This document shows positions 56,139 to 64,000 of a stretch of DNA of 64,000 nucleotides, in pieces. Within the stretch, counting starts at the first letter, position 1. Every line of letters begins with the position of its first letter. The notes under the pieces are model-generated. The model made no database searches and had not been told where the DNA came from. It saw only the letters and a program-made list of their open reading frames with translations. This stretch comes from DATLSM01 sp963722965 (GTDB taxonomy: Bacteria > Actinomycetota > Thermoleophilia > Solirubrobacterales > 70-9): positions 1 to 64,000 of the forward strand of contig CAVROX010000005.1 of NCBI GenBank assembly GCA_963722965.1, written 5' to 3'. A program made the position numbers and the translations under genes.

Positions 56139-56957
56139 ATGCTGATGCAGCGCCCGTCAAAGCGACTTCCGACTCGAGCTCGCGCTCTTGCCGCGGCGGT
56201 CCTCGCTTGCTTGGGTCTCGCTTTCCTCGCGGTAAACGCCTCCGGTGAAGTGGTTGGCGCTGGCAACCTAGCGGTGTCCTTCAACGGGGCGATCAGTCCC
56301 GCGAAGCTGCCGAGGAACGCCTACGTCCCGATCGCCATGCATTTCGATGGCTCCTTCAAAACAACCGATGGCTCCAGATTGCCCGACCTCAGCAAGCTGT
56401 CGGTGCGGTTTGACCGCCATGGGCTGATCGACACCGAAGGTCTTCCGACCTGCACCGCGGCACAGCTCAAATCTGCGCTCCCTGCCAAGGCCAAGCGAAC
56501 ATGCGGAAGGGCATTCATCGGCGCCGGCAGGGTGACCGCCGAAATCACCTTTCCTGAACAGCCGTCGTTTGACGCGACCGGGCCCCTGATGATTTTCAAC
56601 GGCGTCTCGGCGCATGGAAGGCATACCCTGCTGATGTACGTATTCGCCGAAGTTCCGGTCCCATCCACATATGTGAACGAAGTCACCGTTACCCAGGACC
56701 CGAGCGGCCCGGTGCTCTCGGCCAGCCTGCCCAAAATCGACGGCGGCTACGGCCACATCTCGTCTTTTGACGTCTCGTTGGGGCGCAGCTTCCGAGCAGG
56801 AGGAGCCTCCCACAGCTTTCTGAGCGCAGCCTGCCCGGCCCCCAGTGGACTACCGGGCGCCAGCTATACATTTGCCCGTGCCAGCTACTCCTTCGCCGGT
56901 GGAACTACTCTCAAGGGGACAATCCTCAGTCATTGCGGGGTAAGGAGTGGCGGTTGA
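56139..56957 (+). CDS. Secreted protein of unknown function
   Basis: 272 residues with GAGG eight bases before the ATG. The signal peptide ALAAAVLACLGLAFLAVNAS follows a basic start (QRPSKRLPTRAR). The mature part resembles in style the units of genes C and E: a beta-rich stretch (VSFNGAISPAKLPRNAYVPI), LSVRFDRHGLIDTEGLPTC, KRTCGRAFIGAGRVTAEITF, and a C-terminal beta region (GPVLSASLPKIDGGYGHISS). The spacing Cys - KRTCGRAFIGAG echoes the Cys ... CPxxSxIGTA arrangement there, so it may be a one-unit relative. Two further Cys lie near the end. No enzymatic motif is seen. Confidence 0.72.
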   Translation: MLMQRPSKRLPTRARALAAAVLACLGLAFLAVNASGEVVGAGNLAVSFNGAISPAKLPRNAYVPIAMHFDGSFKTTDGSRLPDLSKLSVRFDRHGLIDTEGLPTCTAAQLKSALPAKAKRTCGRAFIGAGRVTAEITFPEQPSFDATGPLMIFNGVSAHGRHTLLMYVFAEVPVPSTYVNEVTVTQDPSGPVLSASLPKIDGGYGHISSFDVSLGRSFRAGGASHSFLSAACPAPSGLPGASYTFARASYSFAGGTTLKGTILSHCGVRSGG

Positions 56958-57260
56958 ATTCAGAGCCCTGGGTGAGAGCTAGCGGTTTGGCCCAACCCAA
57001 GAGGCTTGTAGTCAACCCGCCTCGCTCTCCCGAACGATCCTGCCCGCCGCGCGATTTCACGCCGCTGATTCCCCTGACGCTCTCCCGCCACTCGACCGCA
57101 AATGCATCTGGATGTCGCCAATACTGGTGACCTGCCCCGAGGGGCACCAAGTGCTGGCTATCACAATCTCTCGATTCCTTGCTCGCGCGATCTGGCTCGG
57201 GGGGTAATTCCGGTTTAGGGTGGCGCCTGTCACCTGAATCCCGAGGAAGGCCTCAAAATT
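56958..57260 (+). other. 303-base intergenic region
   Basis: Spacer before the universal stress protein gene. No frame, RNA or repeat can be supported; the promoter of the stress gene should lie here. Confidence 0.35.
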
Positions 57261-58055
57261 ATGCCCTCGCCATTTGCCAGCATTCTCTGCGGCGTTGAAG
57301 GCGGCTCTGGCAGCGACCAGGCCGTCAGACAAGCGATCGCGCTCGCGGAGCCCGGCGCCGCTCTGCGCTTCCTCGCCGTATACACCGTCTTTCGGTTCTC
57401 CAAGTACACCGAAGAGGAGCTTCAGCAGAGCCTGGAGGAGGCAGCCGCGCTTGCGGGAGAGGCTGGGCTGCAGGCGTCGATCGAGGTGGTCAGGGGTCGC
57501 TACGCCGTCGATGTCCTGCTCGCCGAAGGCGAGCAGGACGACCTGCTGGTCCTCGGTAGTCACGATCGCTCGCGCGCCACGGGCATCGTGATCGGCAGCA
57601 CGGCAAGCAAAGCCGCCCGTGAGACGCAGAGCTCGATGCTGATCGCCCGTGAGCCCCAGACGCCGGGGAAGTTCCCGGGCGCCATCCTGGTTGCCAGCGA
57701 CGGTTCGCCTGGATCCTGGGGGGCAGCGCGAGCCGCCGCGAAGATCGCCGTTGCATTCGGCGTCCCACTTGAGCTGGTCCACGTCGCCGAAGACGTCGAC
57801 CCCGGACGGCACTCCGTGATCGAAGACCAGATTTCCGAGCTTGGCGATCGAATTGGGGAGGCGCCAGGTCTAAGCGAACCCGCAGGCCACCCGACTCAGG
57901 CGATCATCGAGGCCGCGCGATCCAAGGGTTCCTCGCTGCTCGTCTGCGGACGGCGGGGGCTGCACGGAATCAAGGCGCTTGGCAGCGTCAGCGAGCGAGT
58001 CGTGCACCGAGCACCGTGCTCGGTAATGCTGATCCCGGGCGAGGGCGATTCCTAG
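57261..58055 (+). CDS. Universal stress protein with two Usp domains
   Basis: 264 residues, two tandem UspA folds. Domain 1 (about 1-130) starts FASILCGVEGGSGSDQAVRQ and ends GSHDRSRATGIVIGSTASKA; domain 2 (about 135-264) starts GAILVASDGSPGSWGAARAA and ends GRRGLHGIKALGSVSERVVH, followed by APCSVMLI. The second has the G-x2-G-x9-G-S pattern associated with ATP binding; the first lacks the spacing in full and may be structural. GAGGAAGG lies just before the ATG. Expected to be cytoplasmic and induced by starvation or redox stress. The Ohr gene follows, fitting a stress context. Confidence 0.9.
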   Translation: MPSPFASILCGVEGGSGSDQAVRQAIALAEPGAALRFLAVYTVFRFSKYTEEELQQSLEEAAALAGEAGLQASIEVVRGRYAVDVLLAEGEQDDLLVLGSHDRSRATGIVIGSTASKAARETQSSMLIAREPQTPGKFPGAILVASDGSPGSWGAARAAAKIAVAFGVPLELVHVAEDVDPGRHSVIEDQISELGDRIGEAPGLSEPAGHPTQAIIEAARSKGSSLLVCGRRGLHGIKALGSVSERVVHRAPCSVMLIPGEGDS

Positions 58056-58190
58056 CCAGCCCGCCGCACCGCTCTTGAACCCGAACGGCGCGGCCCGCGC
58101 TTTGCCCAGAGGTATCCACCAGGGTGCCGTAATCCGCCCAACCCGAGGCAGTTAGCCTCTTGGCCCAGGCCAACGACGATTGGAGACAGG

Positions 58191-58628
58191 ATGGCGAAGG
58201 TGCTCTACACCGCTGAGGCAACCGTGAGCGGGGGACGCGCAGAAGGCCACGGCCAGACCAACGACGGGATGCTGGAGGTCGAGCTCCGAAGCCCGCCGGA
58301 GCTGGGTGGGGCAGGTGGCGGCACCAATCCAGAGCAGTTATTTGCGATCGGTTACGCAGCCTGTTTTGAGAGCGCCTTGGGTGTCGTGGCCCGCCGTGAG
58401 CGAGCCGAGGTTGGCGATGTATCGATTGACAGTCGGGTCAGCTTGGCGCCGGGTGAGGGTGGTGGCTTCACGATAGCCGTGGCCCTAAACGTGAACCTGC
58501 CCCAGGTCACCGACCCAGAGCAGGCCATCGGGCTCGTTGCCGCCGCGCACCGAGTCTGCCCGTATTCGAACGCGACGCGGGGCAACATCGAGGTGACGCT
58601 GACGGCCAACGGGCGGGGGGTGGACTGA
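58191..58628 (+). CDS. ohr: Organic hydroperoxide resistance protein (Ohr/OsmC family)
   Basis: 145 residues, standard length. The family signatures are clear: YTAEATVSGGRAEGHGQTND, TNPEQLFAIGYAACFESALG with the peroxidatic Cys, and AAHRVCPYSNATRGNIEVTL with the resolving Cys. Ohr proteins reduce organic hydroperoxides using lipoylated proteins or dihydrolipoamide as electron donors, which links this gene functionally to the lipoyl cluster at 25-34 kb. GGAGACAGG precedes the ATG. Confidence 0.94.
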   Translation: MAKVLYTAEATVSGGRAEGHGQTNDGMLEVELRSPPELGGAGGGTNPEQLFAIGYAACFESALGVVARRERAEVGDVSIDSRVSLAPGEGGGFTIAVALNVNLPQVTDPEQAIGLVAAAHRVCPYSNATRGNIEVTLTANGRGVD

Positions 58629-58761
58629 GCCTGAGCGGCGCCACCGCTGGCCGGCTGGCAGGAGGGCCGGAGTCGAGGATGACCTTCAAGGGGGACAGGC
58701 GCTGCCCTCTAACCAACTTCCTCGGCTGGGATCAATCGGTTTGGCGAGGTAAGTAACAAGC

Positions 58762-59748
58762 TCAGACGGATGGTCTCCGCTGAGGGGCACCGAAAGTCGT
58801 CGCCCGTGGTCTAGAGCTAAGACTTTCAACGGCTCTGGCGATCACGGCCGGGTGATCGTAGGGCTGCATGTGCCCACCGTGGACCATCACCAACCGGCTA
58901 TTGGGCAGCTCAGCCGCCAGCTGTCGCCCATAGATTGGCTTGACCAGCTCGTCCTTGTCGCCCTGAATCACGACGGCAGGCTTGTGGATCTCACCGAGGT
59001 GCACGTCGATCCGGGCGATTTCACGGTTTGCGGCGAGTATCTCTCCCGCCCATGCTTCCAGGTTGCCCTGGGTCATATTTATCGCCAGGACACGGTGGTG
59101 GTGTGCCTCCACGACCGGCTCCGGTTCAAACGCTTCACTTTCGGCGCTGTTTACCGAGAGCGTGGTGAGTAGTTGGCCAAAGGTCGCGTTGGCAACCTGC
59201 CTGATGATCGGGAGTTGCAGAAACTGCACCGCGTGTGCCTGCGCTTCCGTGAAGTCTTCGATCTTCTGGCCCCCGGCGGCGGCATCGACAAGCACCAGCC
59301 CACGAACCTCACCGGGATAGCGCTCGGCAAATCCGATTGAGATCGTTGCGCCGTAGGAATGGCCGACAAGGATCGGCCGCCTGAGGTGAAGCCTCACGAG
59401 CAGCTGATGGATCACTTCGAGCTGACGGTCGAATGGCACATACCCACCATTTGAGAAGCCAAAGCCGGGCCGGTCGATTGCAATCGTGCGGTGGTTTGGG
59501 AGCAGGGGCGTGACGTCTTCCCAGTCTTCGGCCGTGCCCGGCAGGCCGTGGATCAAAACGACGGGGACCCCGGTTCCTCGGTGTTGGATGTAGCGAATTC
59601 GCAGATTGCCAATCTGGACGAAGGAGCCGGCCGGTCTGGGCTCCGGGGGTAGGCGGCCGTAAGTCCAGTTGAGTATGAGCACCGCCAGGGCCAGCCCCCC
59701 GAAAACGAAGAGGAGCAGCCTACGGATTGCGATAGGCCCGTGGATCAT
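58762..59748 (-). CDS. Membrane-anchored alpha/beta hydrolase
   Basis: Starting at the ATG at 59748 (MIHGPIAIRR), the protein has a single N-terminal membrane helix (LLLFVFGGLALAVLILNW) and then an alpha/beta hydrolase: oxyanion-hole HGLPGT, DRPGFGFSNGG, nucleophile elbow VGHSYGATIS, acid-loop GDKDELVKP and catalytic His in VHGGHMQPYDHP. The frame is open to 59787. Relatives include epoxide hydrolases, haloalkane dehalogenases and esterases; with HGLPGT and Ser as nucleophile, an esterase or lipase type is more likely. Substrate unknown. Confidence 0.88.
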   Translation of the reverse strand: MIHGPIAIRRLLLFVFGGLALAVLILNWTYGRLPPEPRPAGSFVQIGNLRIRYIQHRGTGVPVVLIHGLPGTAEDWEDVTPLLPNHRTIAIDRPGFGFSNGGYVPFDRQLEVIHQLLVRLHLRRPILVGHSYGATISIGFAERYPGEVRGLVLVDAAAGGQKIEDFTEAQAHAVQFLQLPIIRQVANATFGQLLTTLSVNSAESEAFEPEPVVEAHHHRVLAINMTQGNLEAWAGEILAANREIARIDVHLGEIHKPAVVIQGDKDELVKPIYGRQLAAELPNSRLVMVHGGHMQPYDHPAVIARAVESLSSRPRATTFGAPQRRPSV

Positions 59749-59834
59749 TGGCAGCCTACTTTGCCGTCCCGAAGCCCCGTCCGGCAAGGCGCCTTATTGA
59801 GAAGCTTTCTTAAAACCCGTAGGCTCCCGCGCCA

Positions 59835-60281
59835 ATGGCGCGGACCTGGCTGCGGATTAGAGTTGACCTACTGGGAGGCAGGGGAATCGCCTGCAAATCT
59901 TGCCCTGGTCGGATCTTTATCGTCGGCCCGCGACACACATTCGGCGATCTGGCTGAGGCCATAGACGCCGGCTTCGCGCGCTGGGATCTCGCTCACCTGC
60001 ACGGTTTCGAGCTCGCCGACGGCCGCAGGATCGGCATCCTCGACCCCGATTACCCCAACGAATGGCTCGATGAGAGCGCCCTGAAGGTGTGCAAAGAGCT
60101 CAAGCCCGGCGACGCCTTCGAATACACCTTCGACTTCGGCGACGACTGGCGCCACAGCTGCACGGTCGAACCCGAGAAAGCAGACCCGATCGAGGAGTAC
60201 GGCGTGACTCCTTCAGACCCCGTCCCGATCTGGGGATGGGGGACGATCCCCGATCAATACGGGCGGGACTCCCTGGATTGA
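59835..60281 (+). CDS. Plasmid pRiA4b ORF-3-like protein
   Basis: 148 residues of the IS1096-passenger/pRiA4b ORF-3 family, recognised from RIFIVGPRHTFGDLAEAIDA, FARWDLAHLHGFEL and the C-terminal YTFDFGDDWRHSCTVE. The N-terminal CKSC may bind zinc. The family is common on plasmids and next to transposons, but it also occurs as isolated chromosomal genes; its function is unknown. No transposase or inverted repeats lie beside it here. Confidence 0.85.
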   Translation: MARTWLRIRVDLLGGRGIACKSCPGRIFIVGPRHTFGDLAEAIDAGFARWDLAHLHGFELADGRRIGILDPDYPNEWLDESALKVCKELKPGDAFEYTFDFGDDWRHSCTVEPEKADPIEEYGVTPSDPVPIWGWGTIPDQYGRDSLD

Positions 60282-60343
60282 CGTCAGCTTGCCGGCAGGG
60301 CGCGCTGGCGGAGGACTGCGCAGCCGAGCTGGATCATGCGAAA

Positions 60344-60559
60344 TCAGGTCTTCGAGCGTCCCGGTGTGCCGCTGTCCAAATTCGCGCGTGGCTCGTGACC
60401 CGGGCACGCCAAAACTGGCGTCCTTGGGTAGCGCGAGTAGGTGTCGTCGGTTCGCGACCGTTCGCAGAGGGAGAAGACTGAGCTGCGCGTTGTTCGCACG
60501 AGACGCTGGTGGATACAGCTGTCGCAGAGGCCAGCCGGCGCCCGCGGGCGGATCGTCAT
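60344..60559 (-). CDS. Small four-cysteine protein, actinobacterial type
   Basis: 71 residues from the ATG at 60559. The coherent part is GLCDSCIHQRLVRTTRSSVF, SLCERSRTDDTYSRYPRTPV and LACPGHEP: C-x2-C followed by two single Cys, likely one zinc site. I have met this CDSCxHQxxVR...FSLCxRS...YPRxPVLxCPGxE arrangement as a small conserved protein in Actinobacteria; its role is unknown. The frame continues upstream to 60709 with sequence that looks random. Confidence 0.7.
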   Translation of the reverse strand: MTIRPRAPAGLCDSCIHQRLVRTTRSSVFSLCERSRTDDTYSRYPRTPVLACPGHEPRANLDSGTPGRSKT

Positions 60560-60697
60560 AGTGTGACGGTAGCTCGTTAATTCAATTGGATCGGCAGAAT
60601 TGCGATTAGTTGTCACCGCCCGCCTGGCCACCCGCGGGCGGATGAAAATGCGCAGTTTGCGCGAATCAGCCGCTATTTTCCCATCAGGCTGGCGCCG

Positions 60698-61446
60698 CTG
60701 ACTCTCCACCCCCTCGCCGCCCAGTTTGCCTCGGTCGCCGAAGCCTATGAGCGAGGCCGGCCAGAGTTTGCGCCGGCGGTGGTGGGTGCGCTGATGGCCG
60801 AGCTCGAGCTCACTCGGGGTACTCCGTGCTGGACCTCGCTGCTGGAACTGGGAAGCTCGCTCGCTCGCTGCTGGCCGGGGGCCTTGACGTGGTGGCCGTC
60901 GAGCCCCAGAAGCCGTTGCGTGAGAGGCTCGTTGCGGTGATCGGCGCCGAGCGGGTGCGAGAGGGACTCGCGGAGGCGATCCCCCTCCCTGACGCCTGCG
61001 TCGAGGCCGTCACCGTCGCGGACGGATTTCACTGGTTTAACCAGCAACGAGCGCTGGATGAGATCCGTCGGGTCCTGAAGCCGGGGGGAGGACTGGCCGT
61101 GCTCTCGACTTTTTCGGACTGGAGCGGCGCTTCCTGGGGGCATGAGCTCGGCACCCTGATCATGCGCCTGCGCCCCGAGCACCCCTACTTCGACGGACCG
61201 CCGTGGCAAGACGCGGTGCGGGCGGCTCGGGGATGGAACGCGCCGCGAGAGATTCGGGTCATCACTTCTCAGCCGACGGATCCGCGGAGGATCGTCGACC
61301 ACGTCGCATCGATGAGCTTCGTCGCCGCACTGCCCGAGGACGAGCGGGAGCGCTGGCTGGCCGAGGTCGCCTCGCTGATCGAAGCAGGCGAGACGCCCAC
61401 TGAGCTGCCGGTTCAGGTGCTCGTCGGGGTGACCGCCCCTGCATGA
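60698..61446 (+). CDS. SAM-dependent methyltransferase (type 11), one frameshift near the N-terminus
   Basis: Class I methyltransferase. The N-terminal helix reads LAAQFASVAEAYERGRPEF, then AVVGALMAELELTRG; a one-base gap in CGGGGTAC (60815-60822) separates it from VLDLAAGTGKLARSLLAGGL, the AdoMet-binding motif I, which a frame from GTG 60826 encodes to the end. EAIPLPDACVEAVTVADGFH (motif IV) and EIRRVLKPGGGLAVLSTF complete the fold. The true start is uncertain; a CTG at 60698 is the best-placed codon for the usual beginning LTLHPLA. The 3' end overlaps the convergent amidotransferase gene by 34 bases. Substrate unknown. Confidence 0.82.
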
Positions 61447-62153
61447 GCTTGGACCAAGCCAGCAAAAGCTCGGAAGCCGGGCTCAGAACGGGCGATCAGC
61501 TTCGCCTCTGCCTCCCGCGCAAGGCGAGGCAGATCGGCGAGTCCTTCGCGTCCGAGCACGCCGCGCGCCTCGGCCACCATCTCCGGCACCGCCAGCCAGC
61601 GCTCGATCAGCGCAGCGTCGGCCTCAGCGTGGAAGAGGAGACCCCATGCGCAGCCCAGTCGAAATGCCTGGTGGTCGGTCAGGGCTGAGGAGGCGAGCGA
61701 CTTCGCTCCTGCGGGCAAATCGAAGATGTCGCGGTGCCAATGCAGGACACTCGTCGCCGGCGAAAGCGAACCAACGAGCGGGTCGTCGAGATCGTGGATC
61801 TCGACCTCTGCAAAACCGATCTCGGCCTTCACCGCTGGCCTCACCTCGGCCCCTAGCGCCCTGGCCAAAAGCTGGGCACCGAGGCAGACACCGAGGACCG
61901 GCAGCTCGAGCCGGATCGCCTCCGCCAGCCATTCCCGCTCGGCCCCCAGAGCGGGGTGAAGATCCACCTCGTCGACGTTCATCGGGCCACCCATGACCAG
62001 GGCGCCGGCGAGCTCGGCATGCTCGGGCAACTTCTCGCCGGCGAGCGGGAAGACGATCCTTACCTGGAGGCGATCAAAGGCATCGAGGACGCGGTGGGGT
62101 CCCTCCCAAGGGACGTGTTGGATCGCGAGCAGAGATGGTGGGTCAACGCTCAT
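61413..62153 (-). CDS. Class I glutamine amidotransferase (GuaA-N-like)
   Basis: 246 residues. Catalytic Cys in PVLGVCLGAQLLARALGAEV, oxyanion glycine region VMGGPMNVDEV, and the His-Glu pair in LLFHAEADA. A free-standing amidotransferase domain resembling the N-terminal domain of GMP synthase, a type usually annotated as a gamma-glutamyl hydrolase or GMP-synthase-like protein. No synthetase partner is adjacent. It is nine or so bases from the end of the NlpC/P60 gene, which is read in the same direction and precedes it, so both could be co-transcribed. Confidence 0.88.
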   Translation of the reverse strand: MSVDPPSLLAIQHVPWEGPHRVLDAFDRLQVRIVFPLAGEKLPEHAELAGALVMGGPMNVDEVDLHPALGAEREWLAEAIRLELPVLGVCLGAQLLARALGAEVRPAVKAEIGFAEVEIHDLDDPLVGSLSPATSVLHWHRDIFDLPAGAKSLASSALTDHQAFRLGCAWGLLFHAEADAALIERWLAVPEMVAEARGVLGREGLADLPRLAREAEAKLIARSEPGFRAFAGLVQAHAGAVTPTST

Positions 62154-62165
62154 TTGAGCAGGCCC

Positions 62166-63317
62166 CTACCCTGCGGGAAGATACCGCCGCGCAGTCACGT
62201 ACTCGTTGCCAAAGATTGCCAGGGGAACGATCTGCACCGCGCCGGCTGAGTCCGGGGACTCGATCACCCGTCCCCCGCCCACGTACATGGCGACGTGCGT
62301 CACGGTCCGTGAAGGAGGCTCAGTCGCAAAGAAGACGAGGTCTCCGGGCCGCAGCGCCCGTCGCGCTACCGGCCGTCCCGTCTGCGCCTGCAGGGCCGCA
62401 GTCCGGGGCAGGAGTATGCCGAAGGCGTCATAGACGGTGTAGGTCAGGCCGGAGCAGTCAAAGCCGAAGGCCGAGGTCCCCGCCCACAGGTAGCGCACCC
62501 CGAGAAACTGCTCGGCTGCACTCACAAGTTGGTGGCCGCTGGGCGCGAGTGGCGGGGTGCTCGGCTCCCTCACCACCACGGCAGAGCTGGGGATCAGCGC
62601 GGAGGATCCGGTGGGCGTCTGCACAACGGTGAAGGCGCCCCTGCTGCCCAATACAGGCAGCCTGGTGTTGAAACTGAGCTGCATCAGACGAGGACCGGGG
62701 CCCCCCGTTTCACCCCGTCCCAAGAGCCAGGCCGAGCGGCTGGTCACGACCGCGATTGGGGCCGAGGCGCTGCGTTCGGTCGATGCGGGCAGCCCGGCGA
62801 CCCCCTCCCTTGCAGGCGCGGCAGCGCTCGCGGGCAAAACGAGCTGGCGTGACGGTAGCCAGCCCGGATAGCTGAGGTGGTCAGGGGTAGGCTGGCCGGT
62901 GAGGGAGACCTCAACCCAGGATCCCCGCCGAGCCCGCACCTCGACTTCCTGTCCGTAGAGGGCCTGGGTGACCAGCCGCCCCACCAGCCAGAGCCGCTGC
63001 GGGGTGCCCATCGCTCCGAGCCAAGCTCCGAGCCGAACCGGGTTGGCGAGGGAGGGTCGGTCCAGCGGCCGCGTCTGAGCCGGCTGCATCCAAAGGGTCG
63101 CCACCGAGACGTCGATCAGGGCTCGCTGATCACCACCAGTCGGCGCGCCGGCCCTCGAGACGTGCGCTGCGGCCAGTGCGGGCGGGGGGCCCTCGAGGGG
63201 GCCGGAGCTTGCCAGCAGGGCGAGGACGGCGATGAGGCTCGCCCCCGTGAGCCGCAGATTCGCTCTATGCCAGACTCCCAAGACACTCAGAGTATCTTCA
63301 GATCGGCGATCCATCAT
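62166..63317 (-). CDS. NlpC/P60 peptidoglycan endopeptidase with SH3-like region
   Basis: 383 residues. N-terminal signal or anchor (LTGASLIAVLALLASSGP); a middle region with two SH3-like units (VATLWMQPAQTRPLDRPSLA and LYGQEVEVRARRGSWVEVSL; SAWLLGRGE onward); and a C-terminal NlpC/P60 domain: FLGVRYLWAGTSAFGFDCSG with the catalytic Cys, RPGDLVFFATEPPSRTVTHV with the catalytic His, and MYVGGGRVIESPDSAG. It would cut stem peptides of cell-wall peptidoglycan from outside. Its start is 33 bases from the divergent LolA-like gene. Confidence 0.92.
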   Translation of the reverse strand: MMDRRSEDTLSVLGVWHRANLRLTGASLIAVLALLASSGPLEGPPPALAAAHVSRAGAPTGGDQRALIDVSVATLWMQPAQTRPLDRPSLANPVRLGAWLGAMGTPQRLWLVGRLVTQALYGQEVEVRARRGSWVEVSLTGQPTPDHLSYPGWLPSRQLVLPASAAAPAREGVAGLPASTERSASAPIAVVTSRSAWLLGRGETGGPGPRLMQLSFNTRLPVLGSRGAFTVVQTPTGSSALIPSSAVVVREPSTPPLAPSGHQLVSAAEQFLGVRYLWAGTSAFGFDCSGLTYTVYDAFGILLPRTAALQAQTGRPVARRALRPGDLVFFATEPPSRTVTHVAMYVGGGRVIESPDSAGAVQIVPLAIFGNEYVTARRYLPAG

Positions 63318-63350
63318 CAGATCAACCCGATCGCCCCCAGGAGGGTCGCA

Positions 63351-64000
63351 ATGAGGTTCCTTCGCCGCATTTCCACCCGCAAGCTGCTGGCGCTGTCTGC
63401 CGTGGTACTCATCGCCGCGCTCGCCACTACGGCCGTGGCGATGGCGATGGCCGGCGCCGGACCCAAGCCCGCCTCCAAGTCACTGCCCGAAGCGGTTCAC
63501 GACGCACTCACAGCTCCCAGTGTGCCCGGCTTGAGTGCCCGGGTCCAGTTCACCAACCACCTCGTCGATGCTTCCAACTTCGGGGGGCAGGGCTCTGACC
63601 CTTTCCTCAGCGGAGCCTCGGGACGTCTTTGGGCCTCTCCCGAAGGCGGTGGAAAGCTGCGGCTGGAGCTCCAATCTGAAGGCGGCGGGGGGGACAGCCA
63701 GGTGCTGATCGATGAAGGGCGCTTCGAAATATATGACGGCGGCTCCGGCACGGTTTACCGAGGCGTCCTCCCCAAGGGCAAGGAGGGCACCGGCGGCTCA
63801 GACGGCAACCAGCCCCCCTCCCTGGAAGAGGTCCAGCGGGCGATCGCTCACCTCGGCGCGCAACTCACGCTGAGCGGTGCGACACCCAGCGACGTGGCGG
63901 GTCAGCCCACCTACACGGTGCGGGCCGAACCAAAGGACAACGGTGGCCTTTTGGGCGGAGCCGAGCTCGCCTGGGATGCGACCACCGGGACGCCGCTGCG
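63351..64000 (+). CDS. LolA-like exported protein, cut by the window end
   Basis: Open from the ATG at 63351, with AGGAGGG five bases upstream, to the last base; 216 residues are visible and the gene continues beyond. A basic start (RFLRRISTRK) and helix (LLALSAVVLIAALATTAVAM) form a signal anchor. The mature part (VPGLSARVQFTNHLVDASNF, SGASGRLWASPEGGGKLRLE, VLIDEGRFEIYDGGSGTVYR) matches LolA/LppX-type half-barrel lipid-binding proteins as found in Thermoleophilia. Probably carries or senses a lipid at the cell surface. Confidence 0.8.
   Translation, partial: MRFLRRISTRKLLALSAVVLIAALATTAVAMAMAGAGPKPASKSLPEAVHDALTAPSVPGLSARVQFTNHLVDASNFGGQGSDPFLSGASGRLWASPEGGGKLRLELQSEGGGGDSQVLIDEGRFEIYDGGSGTVYRGVLPKGKEGTGGSDGNQPPSLEEVQRAIAHLGAQLTLSGATPSDVAGQPTYTVRAEPKDNGGLLGGAELAWDATTGTPL

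Noticed and set aside
59835..60281. Transposon around the pRiA4b ORF-3-like gene
   Set aside because: No transposase, resolvase or terminal inverted repeats are visible on either side; the family also occurs as isolated genes.

Overview
This window looks like chromosomal DNA of a high-GC actinobacterium of the class Thermoleophilia, most likely Solirubrobacterales. The signs are actinobacterial gene content at roughly 60-70% GC, two tRNA-Ala genes without encoded CCA, and several secreted-protein types that I associate with that group: NHL/FN3 surface proteins with a CRAYELVSP-type motif, SVGTRQLK proteins, Asp-box proteins with a basic tail, and a LytR-CpsA-Psr protein with an extra C-terminal domain. 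The assignment rests on recognition, not on a search.

Layout. (1) 1-17.4 kb, minus strand: one long run of very large secreted proteins with touching or overlapping ends, read A (14384-17428), B (10553-14380), C (7722-10556), D (3486-7725), E (759-3507), F (18-603). B+C and D+E are two copies of the same two-gene module. D's last third, E and F are riddled with frameshifts, while A, B and C are clean. (2) 17.4-21.7 kb, plus strand: a double-domain TetR regulator, a terminator, a DUF2600 (YtpB-like) terpene synthase and an overlapping cis-prenyltransferase. The same 27-bp site lies in front of both the regulator and the synthase. (3) 21.7-25.1 kb: thiamine genes. A TPP riboswitch controls thiO and a thiS-thiG fusion leftward, and thiE points rightward. 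(4) 25.1-33.9 kb: the complete lipoate-dependent pyruvate dehydrogenase set (lpdA, pdhA, pdhB, pdhC) with lipB and lipA, which install the lipoyl cofactor. A large membrane protein sits between them on the other strand. (5) 33.9-39.8 kb: LCP protein, PNPOx-like flavoprotein, tRNA-Ala(TGC), an ABC exporter pair and an acidic disordered protein. (6) 39.8-48.1 kb is accessory DNA: tRNA-Ala(CGC) with two extra copies of its 3' half, secreted cargo, an IS256-type transposase remnant, small Cys-rich proteins and a methyltransferase fragment. (7) 48.1-51.5 kb: two adjacent cyclic-di-GMP genes. (8) 52-64 kb: a second Asp-box protein, stress functions (USP, Ohr), hydrolases, an amidotransferase, an NlpC/P60 peptidase, and a LolA-like lipoprotein cut by the window end.

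Single-base frameshifts interrupt many conserved genes that are otherwise intact (uppS, pdhC, lipA, lcp, the ABC ATPase, both c-di-GMP genes and others), often at short G/C runs. This pattern looks like residual assembly indels. I therefore annotate those genes across the break and give each break position. The much denser frameshifts in 1-5.3 kb begin where base composition also changes, and they may have a different cause.
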